Shown: positions 1 to 6,405, counted from the stretch's first letter. The stretch: 12,737 bases of DNA from Bacteroidota bacterium (GCA_023390215.1 JAEWDG010000321.1:1-12737), one strand, 5' to 3'. Notes: generated by a model from the sequence alone, not told the origin. A program made the numbers and translations.

Positions 1-176
1 CAGTAGAAGAATCTGCCACCCGCCTGCCTGAATACAGAAAAATGCTGCTCGAGATCGTGGATGTACGGCGTTACGCGCTGGCAAAACTCCGGGAGGAAAA
101 AAAGTTCGATGATGAACTGCTGAACAGCCGTGAGTGGGAACTGGATCTCGAAGAAGCAAGGCTGAATGAACAATAA
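1..176 (+). CDS. C-terminal end of a probable CPA1-family Na+/H+ antiporter (partial)
   Basis: The 5' end lies outside the window; the visible frame starts at base 3 and encodes 57 residues before TAA. The tail is highly charged and helical, with no membrane segment: it contains EYRKMLLEIVDVRRYALAKL, then a FDDELL stretch, and ends in a W-x-L-D-L-E-E-A-R-L motif. From family memory, this pattern (arginine-rich helix, F-D-D/E, then L-D-L-E-E-x-R near the stop) is the cytoplasmic C-terminus of many Bacteroidota CPA1 sodium:proton antiporters, which exchange Na+ for H+ at the inner membrane. No transport domain is in view, so the assignment rests on the tail alone. Its stop codon directly abuts the stop codon of the convergent lipoprotein gene. 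Confidence 0.55.
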   Translation, partial: VEESATRLPEYRKMLLEIVDVRRYALAKLREEKKFDDELLNSREWELDLEEARLNEQ

Positions 177-473
177 TTATTTACAATCGTTGGCGATTTT
201 TAGCACATCCATCAGCGAGGTTTTTTTAATGTCTTCATAGTTCCTGTATTTTTCCGCTACAACATCAACAGCACAGTCGCAATATTTTTTTGCCCTTTCT
301 TCACCAAGCAAATTTTTGCTCCGGTCTTCACAGTTTGAAACAAATTCGCGAACCTGTTTCTTCGTCCAGTATTTTAACGCCGTGCGGGCAATAGTTTTAC
401 AGGAACTAAGGTTCATCATAAAAATTATGGAAATAAAAAGGATCGACGCGAAAACTAAAAGATTTCTTTTCAT
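177..473 (-). CDS. small cysteine-containing putative lipoprotein
   Basis: The 98-aa product starts with a lysine/arginine n-region and a hydrophobic stretch (about residues 4-22), followed by a lipobox-like LSSC with Cys25. It is therefore probably cleaved by signal peptidase II and lipid-anchored at the periplasmic face. The mature part is about 74 residues, mostly helical and charged, with four further cysteines: C48-E-D, the YCDC pair near residues 64-66, and a C-terminal DCK. Small Bacteroidota hypotheticals with a 'CxC-x(n)-Y-x-D-x(n)-DC' arrangement are familiar, but I know no function. The cysteines might form disulfides in the periplasm. The gene converges on the antiporter tail with no intergenic base. 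The 184 bp to the divergent beta-barrel gene must hold both promoters; I found no exact TAnnTTTG box on either strand there. Confidence 0.7.
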   Translation of the reverse strand: MKRNLLVFASILFISIIFMMNLSSCKTIARTALKYWTKKQVREFVSNCEDRSKNLLGEERAKKYCDCAVDVVAEKYRNYEDIKKTSLMDVLKIANDCK

Positions 474-657
474 ATTATTCTTTTGATTACCCGTGGCAGA
501 CTTATCAAATAACCCTAAGTTTATTTGCCGCCAGGACGGGATAATATCTTTCCTGATAAAGGTAAATGCTTTAACAAAAACTTATTGAGGAGGAATTAAT
601 CCTGCGCGTATAAATTTTCTCACAGCGCGAACGGATAAATCCCCCGTTATCGAAAAT

Positions 658-1323
658 ATGAAAAACAAAATTTTACTTTTTCTAATGTTGGCTGTTTCGT
701 CTGGCGCTTTTTCTCAATCCAAAACATCCGTTGGTTTTAAAGCCGGTGTTACCAGTGCCAGCTTAAAAGGTGATGCGGTAAACAGCCTGAACAATTTACT
801 GGGTTATGTGGAAGATTATGTTTCAGCAGGGAGTTCAACAGGATTCTATACCGGTGCATTTGTACATCTTCCAATGGGACAAACATTTTCGTTCGAACCT
901 GGTTTTTACATCACACAAAATGGCTATGAGATGAAGGCCGGCCTCAACGTTAAACCACTGGACGCGCTTGGGGTAGGTGCCAGGGCTAAACTGAAACTGA
1001 ACTATTTCGATATTCCTTTATTGTTAAAAGCAAATATGGGTGGACTTACCGTTTTCGCGGGGCCACAGTTTTCATACCTGCGCAACGCGGATTTAAAGAT
1101 CGGTGCAGGGGTTTTGGGAATCAACATCATTAGTACTAAAATCCCTGTAGGGTCCCAATTTAACCGGTGGGATTTCGGGTACACGGCAGGTTTAGGATAT
1201 GAGTTCTCAAATGGTTTGAGTCTTACTGCTTCTTACGATCAGGGACTTAATAAAATAGATAAAAATAAATCCCTGGATGTATATAACCGGGTGGTAAAAC
1301 TTGGGATAGGTTTCCGGTTCTGA
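658..1323 (+). CDS. outer-membrane beta-barrel protein (porin-like family, OMP_b-brl_2 type)
   Basis: The 221-aa protein has a clear Sec signal peptide (MKNK, hydrophobic core, then GAFSQS, with cleavage expected after the alanine or serine near residue 19). The mature chain alternates hydrophobic and polar residues in short strands: GFKAGVTSA, GFYTGAFVHLPMG, FSFEPGFYITQNGYEM, LNYFDIPLLLKAN, LTVFAGPQFSYL, FDIGY-like WDFGYTAGLGYEF, GLSLTASYDQGL. It ends in VVKLGIGFRF, and this final aromatic is the typical Bam recognition end of an outer-membrane barrel. The layout matches the eight-stranded porin-like proteins that are abundant in Bacteroidota. Ligand and physiological role are unknown. It is monocistronic: a strong terminator follows directly. 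The ATG at 658 gives the complete signal peptide. Confidence 0.85.
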   Translation: MKNKILLFLMLAVSSGAFSQSKTSVGFKAGVTSASLKGDAVNSLNNLLGYVEDYVSAGSSTGFYTGAFVHLPMGQTFSFEPGFYITQNGYEMKAGLNVKPLDALGVGARAKLKLNYFDIPLLLKANMGGLTVFAGPQFSYLRNADLKIGAGVLGINIISTKIPVGSQFNRWDFGYTAGLGYEFSNGLSLTASYDQGLNKIDKNKSLDVYNRVVKLGIGFRF

Positions 1324-1334
1324 TACTGCGAAAT

Positions 1335-1364
1335 GGCCGTTTCATCTGAAGCGGCCTTTTTTTT
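1335..1364 (+). terminator. intrinsic terminator of the beta-barrel gene
   Basis: A 9-bp stem pairs GGCCGTTTC (1335-1343) with GAAGCGGCC (1348-1356), with one G-T wobble and a four-base loop. Eight T residues follow at 1357-1364. It begins 11 bases after the TGA stop. This is a textbook rho-independent terminator and separates the beta-barrel gene from the operon starting at 1434. Confidence 0.92.
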
Positions 1365-1433
1365 ATCATCATTCTTTACCACTCATACCAATCTGTTTAA
1401 TTTATTTAGGCGATTTTGATTTATTTTTCGATC

Positions 1434-1709
1434 ATGAATAGATGGGGGCGGGACAAATGGAAACATCTGCTGGTGTGCATACCATTAGGTATAATGCTTC
1501 AGGCAGGAGCGATGTTCTTTCTTCATGATCGCCCTGCGACGGCGTTGTACCTGTCTATTTCTATAATGGTTTTTATCGCGTACATGTTCGAGGTATTTTC
1601 GCTGATCACTGATCTGGGCTATTACGAATTGCTTGACGCCATTGCCAGCATTACAGGCGGCGTTTTAGGTATTTTGTTGTTTTTCTGTTTAAAAACGGTC
1701 TGGAGATAA
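1434..1709 (+). CDS. small multi-pass inner-membrane protein, first gene of a four-gene operon
   Basis: From the ATG at 1434 the product has 91 residues. A short charged head contains D-K-W-K-H, followed by three hydrophobic segments (about residues 11-28, 36-56 and 67-86), so it should be an inner-membrane protein. The 'DKxxH' motif entering the first helix, with an acidic residue near the third (ELLDAIAS), resembles small VanZ-like or DUF2279-like membrane proteins, but I cannot assign it firmly. A longer frame from TTG 1416 would add six residues (MIYFSI); the ATG is preferred because the conserved-looking head starts there. The TAA stop overlaps the next ATG by one base (TAATG), pointing to translational coupling with the aspartyl protease gene. 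Confidence 0.75.
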   Translation: MNRWGRDKWKHLLVCIPLGIMLQAGAMFFLHDRPATALYLSISIMVFIAYMFEVFSLITDLGYYELLDAIASITGGVLGILLFFCLKTVWR

Positions 1710-2689
1710 TGCGCACCATCAACTGCATATCTTTTATCGGGCTTCTCTGTCTCAGTATTTTTGGTGCAAGTGCAGGTGCGGAATGCCCAGCAAACATGCA
1801 CTTTCAGGGCAACAGCCTTATTTCCTCTGATCCAATTATCAGCGGCGCAGATTCAACCCTTATTATTCCGTTTTCGCGGGCGGGTAACCTGATCATTCTT
1901 ACTGCAACGGTCGATACGGTGCGGGGTAATTTTATTCTGGATACGGGTGCCCCGGGCCTTGTGCTGAATATTACTTATTTCAGACAATATGAGATGGTCA
2001 CGCATAGTGATCAGGAACAGGCGGGCCTAAGTGGATTGGGGAGTAACAGGCAAACCACAACCATCAAATCACTCAGACTCGATAATATACTGTTCGAAAG
2101 GATAGATGCAGATATGATCAGCCTCGGTCATCTTGAAAATTCAAAAGGGATAAAGATTTTGGGTTTGCTGGGTGTAGAGGTGTTCAAAAGGCTAGAGATG
2201 ATGAATGACTATGAAAATAACCTGCATTATCTGCATAAGATTCCCAAAAAGCAATCTAAGAGCTATATATCAGTTTTGTTTTCTGACCCGTCAAAATTCG
2301 AAACACTTTCGTTTGACCTGGTCGAAAATAAGATCATTACGAAAATGGATATTGGAGGAAGAAAACTTCGATTTATCGTGGATTGCGGCGCGGAATCCAA
2401 TTTGCTCGACAGTCGGTTACCAAATTCTGTTTTTGACAACGTGCAGGTGAACCGGCGTGTTAAGTTAGTTGGTGCAGGTTCACAAAAACTGGAAGCACTG
2501 GCAGGCGACCTGAATAACCTCCAGGCAGGAACGATAAAAATCGACGGATTACCGGTCATGGTAACTAACCTGGAAAAATCATGTCTTTCCTTTGTTAATT
2601 GTACCGATGGAATCCTTGGCTTTGATTTTCTTTCACTTCATAAAATCGGATTTAATTTTGTAAAGCGGGAAATGTATATCTGGAAATGA
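1709..2689 (+). CDS. secreted two-domain retropepsin-like aspartyl protease
   Basis: The 326-aa protein has an N-terminal signal peptide (hydrophobic residues about 7-20, likely cleavage near SAGA-EC; a lipid-anchored alternative at Cys26 is weaker). Two tandem retropepsin-like lobes are visible. Lobe 1 has FILDTGAPGLVL with catalytic-type D78-T-G-A and the second conserved block ILGLLGVEVFKRL near 150-162. Lobe 2 has FIVDCGAESNLLD with D225-C-G-A and the matching GILGFDFLSLHKIGFNF block at 301-317. Each block fits the Asp_protease_2/gag-asp-protease profile, so one chain could supply both aspartates of a pepsin-type active site. Cys226 in place of the usual Thr/Ser is unusual. Expected location is the periplasm or outside the cell. 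It overlaps both neighbours (1 nt and 4 nt), so the operon is tightly coupled. Substrate unknown. Confidence 0.8.
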   Translation: MRTINCISFIGLLCLSIFGASAGAECPANMHFQGNSLISSDPIISGADSTLIIPFSRAGNLIILTATVDTVRGNFILDTGAPGLVLNITYFRQYEMVTHSDQEQAGLSGLGSNRQTTTIKSLRLDNILFERIDADMISLGHLENSKGIKILGLLGVEVFKRLEMMNDYENNLHYLHKIPKKQSKSYISVLFSDPSKFETLSFDLVENKIITKMDIGGRKLRFIVDCGAESNLLDSRLPNSVFDNVQVNRRVKLVGAGSQKLEALAGDLNNLQAGTIKIDGLPVMVTNLEKSCLSFVNCTDGILGFDFLSLHKIGFNFVKREMYIWK

Positions 2690-4140
2690 AAAAAACCTTA
2701 AACATATCATCATCAGCCATACTGCTCAGGGCAGCTATGTTTCTGGTTCTCGGTTTAGCCGGTTTTGATATAAATGCTCAGAAATATAAAATCGAAAACG
2801 GGAAAATGGTGATTGAAATTCCTGCAGACCTGAATCCATTTGCGCTGGACAGTTTCATTCATAAATTCGACCTCGGTGATATGGGGATTAAGTCACTGAT
2901 CTCGGAAGGTAAAATCGATTCGCTCACAAGGATGGGGTGGGAGATCACCGAAGAAGCCAACAGGGTATTGAAGATCACACGCAACTTCGAAAGTTCGCCC
3001 GAACTTGGCAACCTTGAAGGAAAATTACTGTTTGCTTCCAAAGAGGCAACGGACGTGCTGTTTCCGGGAATTCCCGAAGGTTTCAAAGGAGGGCTGAATA
3101 ACTTCCACCAGGGTAAAGAATTTCCGGTGAAGGATTCTGTTGTTCATTTTTTTCTGCCGGGAAATAACAAAGCACGTCAGGTGATTTTGTCAGGCAGTTT
3201 TGTTCATTGGTCTGAAACCAGGCTTAAGATGAACAAAGAGGAGGACGGCTGGGGGATGGATATACCGTTGAAGCCTGGAAAATACTGGTATAAATTTATA
3301 GTAGACGGTAAGTGGATCACCGATCCCTCAAATAAGAACAGAGAGAATGATGGTGAGGGAAATGTGAATTCTGTGTATTTTAAAACAAACCATCTGTTCA
3401 GGCTTAAAGGTTATGAAGCCGCGCGCCGTGTTGAATTAGCAGGTAGTTTCAACGATTGGAAGACCTGGCTTATGAAAAAATCTGAAGATGGTTGGAAGTT
3501 GGATGTCTTTTTAGCTGAGGGTTCACATACCTATAGATTTGTGGTTGACGGAAACTGGATAGAAGATCCGGGTAATCCTGAAAAACTTCCTAATGAGTTT
3601 GGAGAATATAATTCGCTCATCAATATCGGAACACCAACGGTTTTCAGACTGAACGGCTATCAAAATGCCTCAGATGTGCGGCTGGCAGGAAATTTTAATC
3701 AATGGCGTGAAGATGAATTACTCATGACCCGCAAAAACGGTGGCTGGGAAATTCCTTATGTGCTTGCTGCTGGAAATTACTGGTACCGGTTTATCGTGGA
3801 TGGAAAACGTATTATTGACACCACACAACGCTTTGCTTCATCCCAGGATGCAGGTTCCAACGTAAACATTCTCATCATTAAACCCAATCACTGTTTTATG
3901 CTGAAAGGATTTGCTGATGCAAAAACAGTTGCATTAGCCGGAGATTTCAACGACTTCAACAGTAACAGTTTCCTTATGCAACGGGAAGGCGAGTACTGGG
4001 TAACTGATGTACATCTTTCGGTAGGAAAACATATTTACAAGTTTGTTGTTGATGGAAAGTGGATTTTAGATCCTGCTAATCCCCAATGGGAACAAAATCA
4101 GTATGAAACTGGAAATTCCGTTATTTGGATCGAGCCCTAG
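2686..4140 (+). CDS. secreted protein with four tandem AMPK-type glycogen-binding (CBM48-like) modules
   Basis: The 484-aa product has a signal peptide ending near DINAQ (residue 32). A unique N-terminal region (about 33-150) that I do not recognise follows, then four E-set/CBM48-like repeats at about 152-233, 236-316, 318-400 and 402-483. Each repeat has the pattern F-x-L-x-G-(x)n-V-x-L-A-G-S/D-F-N-x-W, then GxW..., then Y-x-F-V-V-D-G-x-W-I-x-D-P. This matches the glycogen-binding domain of the AMPK beta subunit, where two tryptophans stack on glucose. Those tryptophans are at W175/W210 in module 1 and W258/W291 in module 2. Module 3 has W340 but R375, and module 4 has F424 but W459. No catalytic domain is visible, so it is probably a binding or scaffold protein for alpha-glucan-like polymers. 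ATGA overlap with the protease gene. Confidence 0.85.
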   Translation: MKKTLNISSSAILLRAAMFLVLGLAGFDINAQKYKIENGKMVIEIPADLNPFALDSFIHKFDLGDMGIKSLISEGKIDSLTRMGWEITEEANRVLKITRNFESSPELGNLEGKLLFASKEATDVLFPGIPEGFKGGLNNFHQGKEFPVKDSVVHFFLPGNNKARQVILSGSFVHWSETRLKMNKEEDGWGMDIPLKPGKYWYKFIVDGKWITDPSNKNRENDGEGNVNSVYFKTNHLFRLKGYEAARRVELAGSFNDWKTWLMKKSEDGWKLDVFLAEGSHTYRFVVDGNWIEDPGNPEKLPNEFGEYNSLINIGTPTVFRLNGYQNASDVRLAGNFNQWREDELLMTRKNGGWEIPYVLAAGNYWYRFIVDGKRIIDTTQRFASSQDAGSNVNILIIKPNHCFMLKGFADAKTVALAGDFNDFNSNSFLMQREGEYWVTDVHLSVGKHIYKFVVDGKWILDPANPQWEQNQYETGNSVIWIEP

Positions 4141-4174
4141 CATTATGTTACTTTCTAAATACTTATTTCAAAAT

Positions 4175-5089
4175 ATGCGATCGTTTTATTTAACAGGCTT
4201 TGGAATTTTACTTGCCTTGTTTGTGAACGCACAAGACAGCAGTGCAGTTGGAAACGAGGTGATTTATGGACGTAAAGATGGCATGTCACTAACGTTATTT
4301 GTTCAACAACCAATTGGTGCTGCAAAAAACCGGGCGGTTATAAACCTGGTCAATGGAAACTGGACTTCCGGTATGAGCAGGGCCACGGGGTATTTCAAAA
4401 GAGCGAAGACTTTTGCCGACAGAGGATACACGGTATTTACGGTGCTTACGAGTTCACAACCCCGTTACAATATTTTCGATGAAGTGAATGATGTAAAAAG
4501 GGCAGTACGTTTTGTACGTTATCATGCGAAAGAATATCAGATTGATCCCAACAAAATAGGAATCACCGGAAGTTCAAGTGGAGGACATCTGTCTTTGATG
4601 GTGGCTACCGCTTCGGATTCTGTTATTAATTCCAGCGATCCTGTCGACAAGGTTTCTTCGCGCGTTCAGGCAGCGGGTGTGTTTTTCCCGCCTACGGATT
4701 TCTGGAATTATGGTCAGGAGGGCTATAATGCCCAGGCAAGTGAGATGTTTATCACCATGGCCCGGCTTGGGGGTGCTTTCGATTTTAAGGTGTTTGACCA
4801 AAGGGCCGGGGTTTATGTTTCTGTAACTGATTCGGCAAGCAGGAGGCTTTTAGCCGGTCAGGCGTCACCTGTTTACCAGGTAAGTTCGGATGATCCTCCA
4901 ACGATTATTTTCCATGGAGATCATGACAGGCTGGTTCCAAGACAGCAATCCGACCGGATGATCAGCGCTTTACAAAAAGCAGGTGTTCCTTCTAAACTGG
5001 TGATTAAAGAAGGGGGAAATCATGGCTGGCCCGCCATGGATATAGAAGAAAATAAGATCGCCGACTGGTTTGATCAGTACCTTAAATAG
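4175..5089 (+). CDS. secreted alpha/beta hydrolase (BD-FAE/esterase-like), last gene of the operon
   Basis: From ATG 4175 the product has 304 residues and a compact signal peptide (MRSFYL, hydrophobic core, FVNAQ, cleavage near residue 20). ATG 4145 would add ten residues ahead of it and is possible. The catalytic triad is legible: nucleophile Ser134 in GSSSGGH (132-138), Asp251 in HGDHDRLVP, and His283 in GGNHGWP. The fold order fits the alpha/beta hydrolase group that includes BD-FAE, dienelactone hydrolase and prolyl-oligopeptidase-like enzymes. The oxyanion region usually reads HGGGW; here it is VNGNW (59-63). It is expected to hydrolyse an ester in the periplasm or outside the cell; the substrate is unknown. 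The gene starts 34 bases after the CBM48-repeat gene and is read in the same direction. Its TAG abuts the stop of the convergent gene. Confidence 0.82.
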   Translation: MRSFYLTGFGILLALFVNAQDSSAVGNEVIYGRKDGMSLTLFVQQPIGAAKNRAVINLVNGNWTSGMSRATGYFKRAKTFADRGYTVFTVLTSSQPRYNIFDEVNDVKRAVRFVRYHAKEYQIDPNKIGITGSSSGGHLSLMVATASDSVINSSDPVDKVSSRVQAAGVFFPPTDFWNYGQEGYNAQASEMFITMARLGGAFDFKVFDQRAGVYVSVTDSASRRLLAGQASPVYQVSSDDPPTIIFHGDHDRLVPRQQSDRMISALQKAGVPSKLVIKEGGNHGWPAMDIEENKIADWFDQYLK

Positions 5090-5338
5090 CTATTCTATTA
5101 TAAACAGTTCCGCGATAGGGCCCAATTTAAAAAAATAGGAACCAGACCGCACACCTGCCATACATAGTTTTATTTCCGTAGCGCCCTCAGAAATGGTACC
5201 CCGGCGAATAAGTTTTCCATTTGAATCGGTGATAATGTATTGGGGGTGGAGGAACTGATCTTCCGTTTTAATGGTGAGCGTCTGGTTTGCCTCCATACGA
5301 GTGGGCATCAGCATGATGCCGTTTGCAATGTTCTTCAT
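5090..5338 (-). CDS. orphan T9SS C-terminal-sorting-domain-like small protein
   Basis: The 82-aa frame has no signal peptide or membrane segment. Almost all of it aligns by eye with a type A T9SS C-terminal domain: IMLMPTRMEANQTLTIK (usually 'vklyPNPa.d.ltI'), then YIITDSNGKLIRRG, then TEIKLCMAGVRSGSYFFKLG ('i.l.gl.sGlYfvki'), ending ELFIIE ('kfiie'). In known systems this domain follows a large secreted cargo and directs it through the outer-membrane T9SS translocon. Here only seven residues precede it, so there is no cargo. The reading frame stays open upstream of the ATG until a stop inside the 46-bp palindrome at 5394-5439. It could be a genuine small protein or the 3' remnant of a longer T9SS cargo gene. 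Its stop abuts that of the convergent hydrolase gene. Confidence 0.6.
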   Translation of the reverse strand: MKNIANGIMLMPTRMEANQTLTIKTEDQFLHPQYIITDSNGKLIRRGTISEGATEIKLCMAGVRSGSYFFKLGPIAELFIIE

Positions 5339-5393
5339 AGTTAGGTTATGGTGTTTCAGAAGTTGGCCACGCAGGGCAAGAATGGTGCCAAAG

Positions 5394-5439
5394 CCCCCTT
5401 AAACCTATAAGGTCTTAAGACCTTATAGGTTTAAGGGGG
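5394..5439. repeat. 46-bp perfect palindrome (REP-like element)
   Basis: Bases 5394-5416 are the exact reverse complement of 5417-5439, with no loop: the arms run from CCCCC through AAACCTATAAGG to the central TCTTAAGA. No T-tract follows on either strand, so it does not look like an ordinary terminator. It lies between a real terminator (5444-5468, minus strand) and the orphan sorting-domain gene. A perfect 23-bp arm is much longer than typical regulatory hairpins. Dispersed palindromic repeats of this kind occur in Bacteroidota genomes, but copy number cannot be seen in one window. Confidence 0.9.
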
Positions 5440-5443
5440 GAGC

Positions 5444-5468
5444 AAAAAAAAGCCCCTCGTTGAGGGGC
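5444..5468 (-). terminator. intrinsic terminator of the RRM protein gene
   Basis: On the minus strand a 7-bp GC-rich stem (GCCCCTC at 5452-5458 paired with GAGGGGC at 5462-5468, three-base loop) is followed by eight T residues (plus-strand A at 5444-5451). It sits 25 bases past the stop of the RRM gene, in the right orientation to end its transcript. Confidence 0.92.
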
Positions 5469-5493
5469 ACTATATTTAAGGGCTAGTGTTATC

Positions 5494-5979
5494 TTAATCC
5501 TGGGAACGGTTGCGGTCATACCCGCCGCGATCGCGGTTATCATATCCGCCGCTGTTACGGTTGTCTCTGTTTCCATACGAATTGCCTCCACCACGGCTAT
5601 CCCGGTTTCCATATCCTCCGCTCCGGTTATCTCTGTTTCCATAACCTCCGCCGCGACTGTCCCTGTTTCCGAACCCCCCACTTTCAGAACGTGGAGAAAA
5701 TCTTGGGGCACCGCCGCCCGGTGGCCTGCCTGAAGAAGGACGATCTTCAGCAGCTTTCACTACCATAGGTTTTTTTCCGAGAGAAATATCATTAAGGCTT
5801 TCAATTGCATCCTTGGCCTCTTCTTCATTGGGCATATCAACAAATGCAAACCCTTTGCTTTTACCCGTTTCTTTATAGATTGCAACTTTAGCGGAAGCGA
5901 TGGTACCAAATTTTTCGAAGATCTCGGTAAGCTCAGCATCATCCAGGTCATAGGGCAACCCGGCAACAAAAATTTTCAT
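5494..5979 (-). CDS. RRM-type RNA-binding protein with Gly/Arg/Asn-rich repeat tail
   Basis: The 161-aa protein has one RNA recognition motif at residues 1-78, with RNP2 IFVAGL (3-8) and RNP1 KGFAFVDM (42-49) carrying the aromatic RNA-stacking residues. Residues about 82-161 are a low-complexity tail. It begins with a proline/glycine-rich stretch and continues with five degenerate copies of G-Y/F-G-N-R-D-x-R-G-G (near 102, 112, 122, 134 and 145). Such RRM plus glycine-rich-tail proteins are common in Bacteroidota and cyanobacteria, act in the cytoplasm, and bind single-stranded RNA; some are cold-regulated or affect RNA stability. The tail is likely disordered. The gene stands alone with its own terminator. 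Upstream, a TACATTTT sequence is a near match to the -7 box, with no clear -33 box. Confidence 0.93.
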   Translation of the reverse strand: MKIFVAGLPYDLDDAELTEIFEKFGTIASAKVAIYKETGKSKGFAFVDMPNEEEAKDAIESLNDISLGKKPMVVKAAEDRPSSGRPPGGGAPRFSPRSESGGFGNRDSRGGGYGNRDNRSGGYGNRDSRGGGNSYGNRDNRNSGGYDNRDRGGYDRNRSQD

Positions 5980-6090
5980 GTAATCAATTTGAAGTGAAAG
6001 TAGGAAAGTTTAAAATGTAAAATGCGCTTTTTAAAAATTAATTCTCGTAACGAAAATCTGAACGGTTTATTTTGTCCCTTCTTATAAACT

Positions 6091-6109
6091 TCCTCAGCAT
6101 TGCTGAAGA
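6091..6109 (-). terminator. weak hairpin after the 40-aa ORF, possible terminator
   Basis: Eight bases at 6091-6098 pair with 6102-6109 (one G-T wobble, three-base loop), starting five bases past the stop of the minus-strand miniprotein. On the minus strand the following bases are AGTTTATAAG, a poor T-tract, so it may be an inefficient terminator or only a 3'-end-stabilising hairpin. Confidence 0.3.
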
Positions 6110-6113
6110 CAGA

Positions 6114-6236
6114 TTAAGCATTACAATGACCAAGTGCGTAATAAATAATAATGAAGATAAGAATAGTGCTAAGACAGCCACCACCTAATTTTTTTGCACC
6201 GTAACCGGCAATCAACGTACGAAAAAGTCTGTTCAT
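6114..6236 (-). CDS. 40-aa glycine-rich single-pass membrane miniprotein
   Basis: Reading the minus strand from ATG (6236-6234) to TAA (6116-6114) gives 40 residues. The head is basic (MNRLFRTLIAGYGAKKLGGG), followed by Cys21 and a hydrophobic helix (LSTILIFIIIYYAL, about 22-35), then GHCNA. I recall very similar tiny Bacteroidota hypotheticals, with the 'AGYGAKKLGGGC' head followed by an isoleucine-rich helix, but have no function for them. The second cysteine (C38) and a Lys pair before the helix suggest an inner-membrane protein with its N-terminus inside. The composition is far from random and both ends are clean, which argues for a real gene in an otherwise empty 426-bp gap. Confidence 0.65.
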   Translation of the reverse strand: MNRLFRTLIAGYGAKKLGGGCLSTILIFIIIYYALGHCNA

Positions 6237-6270
6237 GAGTTTATATATTATACCGATTAGCAGCTAAAAA

Positions 6271-6333
6271 TTATGCCATCTCCTTTTCGATAAATGGCAA
6301 AACTTAAGAATGTTTTAGTGACTACTGGCATAA
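6271..6333. repeat. TTATGCCA inverted repeats in the divergent intergenic region
   Basis: TTATGCCA (6271-6278) and its exact reverse complement TGGCATAA (6326-6333) flank a further partial half-site ATGGCA (6294-6299). The cluster sits between the divergent 40-aa ORF (start 6236) and the gene at 6406, so it might be an operator shared by both. It is short enough to be chance. Confidence 0.25.
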
Positions 6334-6405
6334 TATTCCGTAAAAGCATGTAAATAAAGCCTGTCTCGCCTATGTAACATTTCGACTTTAAAAACCAAAT
6401 TAAAA

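Noticed and set aside
1416..1433. TTG-initiated N-terminal extension of the small membrane protein
   Set aside because: The six added residues are not needed; the ATG at 1434 begins the charged head of the protein.
4103..4174. Upstream part of the long frame of the alpha/beta hydrolase, overlapping the CBM48-repeat gene
   Set aside because: It precedes the signal peptide with unrelated residues; ATG 4175 (or 4145) is a better start.
5520..5680. Regular repeats that could suggest a CRISPR array
   Set aside because: The repeats are in-frame codons of the RRM protein's YGNRDxR tail, with no constant-length spacers.
5415..5711. Minus-strand 98-aa frame rich in Glu, Thr and Ala
   Set aside because: It is an out-of-frame reading of the repetitive RRM-protein tail and crosses its terminator.
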